A stretch of 64,000 nt of DNA from Microbacterium horticulturae. Its GTDB lineage: Bacteria; Actinomycetota; Actinomycetes; Actinomycetales; Microbacteriaceae. The notes under the pieces were generated by a model. It did no database searches. It was not told the origin of the DNA and worked only from the letters and a program-made list of their open reading frames with translations. The position numbers and the translations under genes are program-made. Positions 55,752 through 61,367 of this stretch are shown piece after piece. The stretch spans positions 2,232,001 to 2,296,000 of the forward strand of contig NZ_CP119108.1 of NCBI RefSeq assembly GCF_029094505.1, written 5' to 3'. Positions within the stretch are counted from its first letter, which is position 1. Each line of letters starts with the position of its first letter.

Positions 55752-56341
55752 GCGGGGTGCTGCTGACCGGGTTCGAACCGTTCGCCGACGATCCGGTCAA
55801 CCCTTCCGGCGATGCCGTACGCCTCGCCGCCGAGCTGTGGCAGGGGCCGGAACAGCTCGTGACCGCCGTGCTGCCGGTGACGTTCGCCGATGCCGCCGTC
55901 CGCCTGCGCGCGTTGATCGCGGAGCACGACCCCGAGGTCGTGCTCGCGACGGGGGTGGCGGGCGGCCGCGCCACCGTGAGCATCGAGCGGGTCGCAGTGA
56001 ACCTCATCGACGCCCGCATCCCCGACAACGCCGGCATGCAGCCCGTCGACGTGCCGAGCGTGCCCGGCGGTCCGCCTGCATGGTTCGCGACCGTGCCGGT
56101 GAAGGCGATCGCGAGCGCGGTCACCGCGGCCGGCATCCCGTCCTCCCTCTCGATGTCGGCGGGCACCTACGTGTGCAACCACGTCTTCGCGAACGCCGTG
56201 GACGCCGCCCGGCGCGCCGGCTTCATCCATGTGCCGTGGGGCGCCGGGCAGGCATCGCACGGCGAGCCCGAGCTGCCGCTGGCCGACCTTGCGCGCGCCT
56301 TCGTCATCGCCGCGCGCACCGCCATGGCTCCGCTGGCCTGA
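55748..56341 (+). CDS. pcp: Pyroglutamyl-peptidase I
   Basis: 197 residues. The C15 cysteine peptidase triad Glu80 (SIERVAVN), Cys143 (YVCNHVF) and His161 (HVPWG) is intact; LLTGFEPFADDPVNPS is the family N-terminus. It removes N-terminal pyroglutamate. The GTG start overlaps the upstream stop (GTGA), and its own stop overlaps the next ATG by one base, so three genes form one operon. Confidence 0.95.
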   Translation: MSGVLLTGFEPFADDPVNPSGDAVRLAAELWQGPEQLVTAVLPVTFADAAVRLRALIAEHDPEVVLATGVAGGRATVSIERVAVNLIDARIPDNAGMQPVDVPSVPGGPPAWFATVPVKAIASAVTAAGIPSSLSMSAGTYVCNHVFANAVDAARRAGFIHVPWGAGQASHGEPELPLADLARAFVIAARTAMAPLA

Positions 56342-57234
56342 TGGCCCGCATGCCCGCCGCCGAGGTCGACGTGACGCTCGAGCTCGTCGCCCGCCTGCTG
56401 GTGGCGCAGCACCCCGACCTCGCGGGGCATCCGATCTCGATCGCGGCGCACGGGTGGGACAACGTCATGGCCCGGCTCGGCGACGACCTGGCCGTGCGAG
56501 TACCCCGTCGCGAAATGGCCGCCGTACTCGTCGAGCACGAGCAGCTCGTGCTGCCGCGACTCGCCCCGCGGCTGCCGGTGGCGGTCCCGGTGCCCGTGCG
56601 TGTGGGGCGACCCACGGAGTTCTACCCGTGGTCGTGGTCGGTCGTGCCCTGGCTGCCCGGCGAGCCGGCGTTTCGTCAGCAGTCGGCAGACCGCGACCGC
56701 TGGGCCGCCGACCTCGCCGATACGCTCGCGGCTCTCCACACACCCGCCGATGGGGATGCGCCGCGCAACCCGGTGCGCGGCGAGCCGCTGGCCGAGCGCG
56801 CTGACATCACCCGTGCGCGCATCGACAGCGCCGATCCGACCGGCCGGCTGCGCGCACGGTACGACGCGGATGCGGCCGCGCCGCGGCATCCCGGCCGCGC
56901 GCTGTGGGTCCACGGCGACCCGCATCCGCTCAACATGCTGTCCGACGCGACCGGCCTGCGCGCGCTCATCGATTTCGGCGACGTGACCGCGGGCGACCCG
57001 GCGACCGATCTGGCGACCGCCTGGCTGACCTTCACGCCGGTCGGCCGCGCAGCCTTCATAGCGCGCTACACCGCGGCCGCGGGCACGGACGTCGCGGTGG
57101 ACGAGGCACTGTGGGCCCGGGCACGCGCCTGGGCGGCCCGCATCACCTCAGCGCTGCTCACCGGCAGCGACGATCATCCCGAGCTCGCCGCCCTCGGCCG
57201 CTTCGCCCGCGAGCAGGTGCTCGCCGACGGTTGA
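56341..57234 (+). CDS. Aminoglycoside phosphotransferase family protein
   Basis: 297 residues of the APH/choline-kinase-like fold. The catalytic loop WVHGDPHPLNML and the metal-binding LIDFGDVTAGDPATDLA motif are intact. WDNVMARLGDDLAVRVPRRE and PWLPGEPA mark the N-lobe. It phosphorylates an unknown small molecule; there is no reason to call it a resistance gene. Last gene of the RNB-pcp-APH operon. Confidence 0.9.
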   Translation: MARMPAAEVDVTLELVARLLVAQHPDLAGHPISIAAHGWDNVMARLGDDLAVRVPRREMAAVLVEHEQLVLPRLAPRLPVAVPVPVRVGRPTEFYPWSWSVVPWLPGEPAFRQQSADRDRWAADLADTLAALHTPADGDAPRNPVRGEPLAERADITRARIDSADPTGRLRARYDADAAAPRHPGRALWVHGDPHPLNMLSDATGLRALIDFGDVTAGDPATDLATAWLTFTPVGRAAFIARYTAAAGTDVAVDEALWARARAWAARITSALLTGSDDHPELAALGRFAREQVLADG

Positions 57235-57239
57235 GTCGC

Positions 57240-58220
57240 TCAGCTGGCGCGGCTGGCCAGCAGGGCGCGCACGTGGGCCTCTATCTCGGCGTCGTCGACA
57301 CGGCCCATACGCGCGAGCCGTGCGCTGTCGAGCTCGGGCGGGCGCTGCTGCTCCGCGCGTTCGACGAGCGCCTCGTCGAGAGCCGCCTGGCGCAGCTGCT
57401 CGCGCTCGGCAGCAGCGGCCAGCACAGCGGCCGCACGCGATCCCTGCGAGGCGGTGAGCGGTCGCGGCAGCTCACGCGGCTGCCAGGCGCGCTCGTCGGC
57501 CAGGGAGATGTCCTGCGGTTCCTGCACGACGCGGCGCGGTGCCGTCGGCACCGCCACGGGCTGCTGCCGGGGGGCCGACCGGGCTGTGACCCGGGCCATC
57601 TGCGCGAGCAGCAGGGCGCACACCACGACGACGGCACCACCGATCCACACGGGGGCGGCGGTGCCGCCCGTCAGCAGCAGAAAGACGCCCCATCCGGTGG
57701 CGCCGAGGCCGAGGCATCCCGTCACCGTCACACTCAGCCGGGCACGACGGCGCGCACGCGCGCGGCGCACCGCGGGAAGACGCCGGGCAGCACCGGTTTC
57801 GGCGCGGGCACGCTGCTCGGCGGCGACGCGCTCGGCATCGGCACGCTCGCGGTCGATGCGAGCCTGCTCGAGCTGCACCTTCCGGCGCGCCAGCTCCGCC
57901 TGCTCGCGCTCGGCGAGGGTGCGACGCTCGATCTCATCGCGCTCGGACTGCGCCCTGCGCGCGAGCACCTCGCGCTCGGCCTGCGCCTTTCGCGCCAGCT
58001 TCTGCTGCGCGAGCGCCGTGCGCGCATTCAGCTCCACCCGCACTTCGTCGGGCGTCTCACTCGTCTCGGCCAGCACCCGAAGCGCCTGATTCAGCCGCAC
58101 AGCGTTGCGCTGCGCAGCGTCGAACTGATGCCGGCTGTACCAGCTCGGCAACAGATACACCAGCCACAGCACCACCGCCACCAAGACGATGATCCCCCCA
58201 CCCAACACCTGCCCACCCAT
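57240..58220 (-). CDS. SepX/GlpR-like divisome membrane protein
   Basis: 326 residues. An N-terminal transmembrane helix (GGGIIVLVAVVLWLVYLLPS), then a long Arg/Glu/Ala-rich coiled coil (about 60-145), a two-helix membrane hairpin (about 163-207) and a charged C-terminal region. No family is definite from sequence alone. The neighbours (RimJ-like GNAT, galU, 5-FTHF cyclo-ligase, Ruc-like and mscL genes) match the Mycobacterium Rv0985c-Rv0996 neighbourhood, where Rv0996 is SepX/GlpR, a membrane partner of the Glp division protein. The glp/moeA-type gene is missing here. ATG 58220 is favoured by a -10 box; GTG 58229 overlaps that box. Confidence 0.7.
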   Translation of the reverse strand: MGGQVLGGGIIVLVAVVLWLVYLLPSWYSRHQFDAAQRNAVRLNQALRVLAETSETPDEVRVELNARTALAQQKLARKAQAEREVLARRAQSERDEIERRTLAEREQAELARRKVQLEQARIDRERADAERVAAEQRARAETGAARRLPAVRRARARRRARLSVTVTGCLGLGATGWGVFLLLTGGTAAPVWIGGAVVVVCALLLAQMARVTARSAPRQQPVAVPTAPRRVVQEPQDISLADERAWQPRELPRPLTASQGSRAAAVLAAAAEREQLRQAALDEALVERAEQQRPPELDSARLARMGRVDDAEIEAHVRALLASRAS

Positions 58221-58233
58221 GTTGACCACGGTA
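58221..58233 (-). promoter_or_regulatory. Leaderless -10 box of the SepX/GlpR-like gene
   Basis: TACCGT (complement of 58228-58233), then 7 nt, then ATG 58220. Confidence 0.45.
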
Positions 58234-58295
58234 AGCGACGCCGCGCCCGGTACCCCGACACCCGGGCGCGTGTCGGATGAGCGATAGTGCCGGCC

Positions 58296-58925
58296 TCAGG
58301 CGGGCAACCGGTCGGCGGGAGGGATGGATGCCGCGTCGCGCGGCGCGTGCCCCGACACCCATCGGCCCAGCACGCCTTCGGGCGCGTCCTCGCGGGTCAC
58401 TGCGAACGCATAGTGATCACGCCAGTCGCCGTCGATGTGGATGAAGCGACGGCGCAATCCCTCGTACCGGAATCCGAGCTTCTCGACGACCCGCAGGCTC
58501 GCCTTGTTCTCGGGACGGATGCAGATCTCCATCCGGTGCAGCCGCAGGTCGCGAAAGCAGATATCGGTCGCGAGCGCCACGGCGGTCGGCGTGATGTCGC
58601 GGCCCGCGAACCTCTCGCTCACCCAGTACCCGATCGTCGCCGACGCGAGCGAGCCGCGAGAGATCCCCCACACGTTGAGCTGCCCGGCCACCTCGCCCTC
58701 CCACTCCATGACGAAGGGCACACCGCTGCCGTCGCGGTACTGCTGCAGCAGCCGGCGGATGCCCAAGCGCATGTCGAGCGAGACCGGGCCGTCGGGACTC
58801 GTGGCCTCCCAGGGCCGCAGCCACGCACGGTTCGAGAGCAGCTCCTGCTGCAGCACGCGCGCGTCCTTCTGGCGGATCAGCCGGATCGACACCGGCCCAT
58901 GACGCTGCGGATCAGTGAGGTCCAT
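58296..58925 (-). CDS. rimJ: GNAT family N-acetyltransferase, RimJ/RimL type
   Basis: 209 residues. The GNAT acetyl-CoA region (SATIGYWVSERFAGRDITPT) and the C-terminal HRMEICIRPENKASLRVVEKLGF strand-helix are characteristic of RimJ/RimL-type acetyltransferases that modify ribosomal protein N-termini. The target in this organism is not established. A GGGAGGAG Shine-Dalgarno precedes ATG 58925. It lies between galU and the SepX/GlpR-like gene. Confidence 0.88.
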   Translation of the reverse strand: MDLTDPQRHGPVSIRLIRQKDARVLQQELLSNRAWLRPWEATSPDGPVSLDMRLGIRRLLQQYRDGSGVPFVMEWEGEVAGQLNVWGISRGSLASATIGYWVSERFAGRDITPTAVALATDICFRDLRLHRMEICIRPENKASLRVVEKLGFRYEGLRRRFIHIDGDWRDHYAFAVTREDAPEGVLGRWVSGHAPRDAASIPPADRLPA

Positions 58926-58943
58926 GTCGCTCCTCCCGACCGC

Positions 58944-59828
58944 TTACAGCGACTGTGCGAACCCCTTGACCCACGGCCGGAGCTCCGGCCCGAGGTCCTC
59001 TCGGTCGACGGCCAGCTGAAGGATGGCCTTGATGTAGTCCACCTTATCGCCGGTGTCGTAACGACGCCCGCGGAACACGACACCGTACACGCCGGCATCG
59101 GGGTCGCCCGCGAGCTCCTGGAGCGCGTCGGTGAGCTGGATCTCGCCGCCCTTGCCGGGCTCGGTGCGCTCGAGGATCTCGAAGACGTCCGGTGAGAGCA
59201 CGTACCGGCCGATCACGGCGAGGTTCGAGGGGGCGTCCTCAGCCGAGGGCTTCTCGACCAGGCCGGTCACGCGCACCACATCGGTCTCGTCGGTCGGCTC
59301 GACCGCGGCCGCGCCGTACAGGTGGATCTGCGACGGGTCGACCTCCATCAGCGCGATGACCGTGGCACCGCGGCGGTCGTACTCCTCGAGCATCTTGGGC
59401 AGCAGCGGGTCGCGCTCGTCGATGAGGTCGTCGCCCAGCAGCACCGCGAAGGGGTGGTCGCCCACGTGCGCCTTCGCACGCGCGACCGCGTGGCCGAGCC
59501 CGCGCGGCTCGCCCTGACGCAGGATGTGGATGTCGGCGAGCTCGTTGGACTCCTGCACCTTCGCAAGCTTGGCGTCGTCGCCCTTGCGCTTGAGAGTGTC
59601 TTCGAGCTCGGGCACCGAGTCAAAATGGTTCGCGATGTTGTTCTTGTTGCGTCCGACGATGATCAGGACGTCCTCGATCCCGCTGGACACCGCCTCTTCG
59701 ACGACGTACTGGATAGCGGGTTTGTCGACGACCGGCAGCATCTCCTTCGGCATCGCCTTGGTCGCAGGGAGGAAGCGGGTACCCAGACCCGCTGCAGGGA
59801 TGACGGCCTTGAAGGGCTTATGTGACAT
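58944..59828 (-). CDS. galU: UTP-glucose-1-phosphate uridylyltransferase
   Basis: 294 residues. It makes UDP-glucose for cell-wall and polysaccharide synthesis. The nucleotide-binding loop PAAGLGTRFLPATKAMPKEM, LLGDDLIDE, EKPSAEDAPSNLAVIGRYV and the RYDTGDKVDYIKA motif are all typical of the GalU family. ATG 59828 (MSHKPFKAVIPAAG) is favoured because a perfect -10 box lies 7 nt upstream; ATG 59837 adds three codons. Confidence 0.96.
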   Translation of the reverse strand: MSHKPFKAVIPAAGLGTRFLPATKAMPKEMLPVVDKPAIQYVVEEAVSSGIEDVLIIVGRNKNNIANHFDSVPELEDTLKRKGDDAKLAKVQESNELADIHILRQGEPRGLGHAVARAKAHVGDHPFAVLLGDDLIDERDPLLPKMLEEYDRRGATVIALMEVDPSQIHLYGAAAVEPTDETDVVRVTGLVEKPSAEDAPSNLAVIGRYVLSPDVFEILERTEPGKGGEIQLTDALQELAGDPDAGVYGVVFRGRRYDTGDKVDYIKAILQLAVDREDLGPELRPWVKGFAQSL

Positions 59829-59841
59829 GGCTCTCATGTTA
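59829..59841 (-). promoter_or_regulatory. Leaderless -10 box of galU
   Basis: TAACAT (complement of 59836-59841), then 7 nt, then ATG 59828. Confidence 0.5.
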
Positions 59842-59848
59842 GCGACCG

Positions 59849-59860
59849 TAGAATCGGTGC
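59849..59860 (+). promoter_or_regulatory. Leaderless -10 box of the 5-FTHF cyclo-ligase gene
   Basis: TAGAAT at 59849-59854, then 6 nt, then ATG 59861. It is divergent from galU; the two -10 boxes are 7 bp apart. Confidence 0.55.
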
Positions 59861-60457
59861 ATGGCCGACCCGATCGATGACGCGAAGCGCGCCCTGCGCG
59901 CCGAGCTGCGCGAACGACGCCAGCTGCTCACCGAGGCGGCGAGGCGGGATGCCGCAGCCGGTCTCGCCGCCCAGCTCGAGGCTCTCGTCGACCACTTCGG
60001 GGCGAGGTCTGTGTCGTGCTACCTGTCGGCGCGCGCCGAACCCGAGACCCGGCCGTTCCTGAACGCGGCCACCTCCCGCGGCATCCGGGTCCTGCTCCCG
60101 ATCACCCGCGTCGACGGCCTGCTCGACTGGGTCGTCGCCGACCCCGACGCGGACGTCACCGAGGGCGTCCTGGGAATCCCGGAGCCGGTCGGCGAACTGC
60201 TCGGCCCCATCGCCGTCAACGACGTCGACCTCATGATCATCCCGGCGGCGGCCGTCGACCGCACCGGGATGCGCCTGGGCTGGGGTCGCGGCTACTTCGA
60301 CAAGACCATCGGGTCCATCCAGAACTGCCCGCCGGTGTACGCCGTCATCTATGACACCGAGCTGCTCGACGAGGTCCCGCGCGATCTGCACGATCAGCCC
60401 GTCACCGGCGTGGTCACCCCCACGCGCACCATCACCCTCGCGCCCGAGGGACGCTGA
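59861..60457 (+). CDS. 5-formyltetrahydrofolate cyclo-ligase
   Basis: 198 residues. It converts 5-formyl-THF to 5,10-methenyl-THF using ATP. KRALRAELRERRQLLTEAARR at the N-terminus and the substrate/ATP loop GMRLGWGRGYFDKTI are family motifs. First gene of a + strand run with the Ruc-like gene (12 bp gap) and mscL. Confidence 0.94.
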   Translation: MADPIDDAKRALRAELRERRQLLTEAARRDAAAGLAAQLEALVDHFGARSVSCYLSARAEPETRPFLNAATSRGIRVLLPITRVDGLLDWVVADPDADVTEGVLGIPEPVGELLGPIAVNDVDLMIIPAAAVDRTGMRLGWGRGYFDKTIGSIQNCPPVYAVIYDTELLDEVPRDLHDQPVTGVVTPTRTITLAPEGR

Positions 60458-60469
60458 ATCCGGAGAACA

Positions 60470-60742
60470 ATGCCCACCTACGCCTATGCCTGCAAGAACT
60501 GCGGTCACCGCTTCGACGCCGTCCAGTCGTTCGCCGACGCCGCGCTGACCGAATGCCCCGAGTGCGGCGGTGCGCTGCGCAAACAGTACGGGTCGATCGG
60601 CGTCACCTTCAACGGCTCGGGCTTCTACCGCACCGACTCGCGGAAGGCGACCGCCTCCGGCGATTCGGGTGGCGCTTCGGCGCCGTCTTCGACATCATCG
60701 TCTTCGGAGACAAAAGCCTCCCCCGCAGCCGCGGGCTCGTGA
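60470..60742 (+). CDS. FmdB-type zinc ribbon protein, Ruc-like redox-regulated chaperone homologue
   Basis: 90 residues. A FmdB zinc ribbon (YAYACKNCGHRFDAVQSF then CPECGG) is followed by VTFNGSGFYRTDSRK and a Ser/Thr/Ala-rich disordered tail. This layout, with the GSGFYRTDSR motif and location next to 5-FTHF cyclo-ligase, matches mycobacterial Rv0991c (Ruc), reported as a zinc-binding, oxidation-activated disordered chaperone. A chaperone function here is inferred by homology. Starts 12 bp after the cyclo-ligase stop. Confidence 0.85.
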   Translation: MPTYAYACKNCGHRFDAVQSFADAALTECPECGGALRKQYGSIGVTFNGSGFYRTDSRKATASGDSGGASAPSSTSSSSETKASPAAAGS

Positions 60743-60777
60743 CCGACGCACGTCGGCGAACATCCGGGGGGACCGAC

Positions 60778-61188
60778 ATGATCAAAGGCTTCAGAGAGTT
60801 CATCGCCCACGGCAACGTCATCGACCTTGCCGTCGCGGTCGTCATCGGCGCCGCCTTCAGCGCGGTCGTCACGGCGATCGTGGAGAGCATCATCAATCCG
60901 CTGATCTCGCTGTTCTGGAAGGCCGATGACAACGGCAACATCGGTTTCACCCTCCATGGGCTGCACGGGGATGTCGTCTTCCCCGTCGGCAACCTGATCA
61001 CGGCGCTGATCAGCTTCCTCGCCATCGCCGTCGTCGTCTATTTCGTTTTCGTCTACCCGATGAACCGCTACAAGGAGCACCGCGCGGCCAAGCTCGCCGA
61101 GGGCGTCACCGAAGAGCCCGAGGCACTGCCCAGCGAGCAGGAGCTGCTCGTGCAGATCCGCGATCTGCTGGAGAAGCAGAAGAGCTAG
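60778..61188 (+). CDS. mscL: Large-conductance mechanosensitive channel
   Basis: 136 residues. The N-terminal MscL sequence MIKGFREFIAHGNVIDLAVA, the first membrane helix (about 15-45), a periplasmic loop, the second helix (about 78-98) and a charged cytoplasmic C-terminal helix are all present. It opens under high membrane tension to release osmolytes. A GGGGG stretch lies upstream of ATG 60778. The stop overlaps that of the convergent small gene by 4 bp (61185-61188). Confidence 0.96.
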   Translation: MIKGFREFIAHGNVIDLAVAVVIGAAFSAVVTAIVESIINPLISLFWKADDNGNIGFTLHGLHGDVVFPVGNLITALISFLAIAVVVYFVFVYPMNRYKEHRAAKLAEGVTEEPEALPSEQELLVQIRDLLEKQKS

Positions 61189-61367
61189 TAGTGCGGCGGC
61201 TTCTCGCGCCGCATCCTCTCATCATTCGGACCGGTCTCGGCCTCGAGGTCTCCCTCGTCGGCCGGGACCGGTTCTTCACGTGTGCCCGGAGCCGGCGTCA
61301 GCCGGGCGCGACGTGAACCCGGCACGTGCACCACGTGCTGCCGCTCGCGCGGATCGTCAGTCGACAT
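61185..61367 (-). CDS. Small acidic hypothetical protein
   Basis: 60 residues, hydrophilic and Pro/Glu/Arg-rich (PADEGDLEAETGPNDERM near the end), probably disordered. No family is recognised. ATG 61367 lies inside the 3' end of the helicase gene (11-bp overlap) and its stop overlaps the mscL stop, so it is packed between two larger genes. The third positions are as GC-rich as in neighbours, which argues for coding. Moderate confidence because it is short. Confidence 0.55.
   Translation of the reverse strand: MSTDDPRERQHVVHVPGSRRARLTPAPGTREEPVPADEGDLEAETGPNDERMRREKPPHY

Noticed and set aside
56341..57234. Antibiotic-resistance phosphotransferase
   Set aside because: The fold is APH-like, but the operon (RNB nuclease, pyroglutamyl peptidase) is housekeeping and nothing points to an aminoglycoside substrate.
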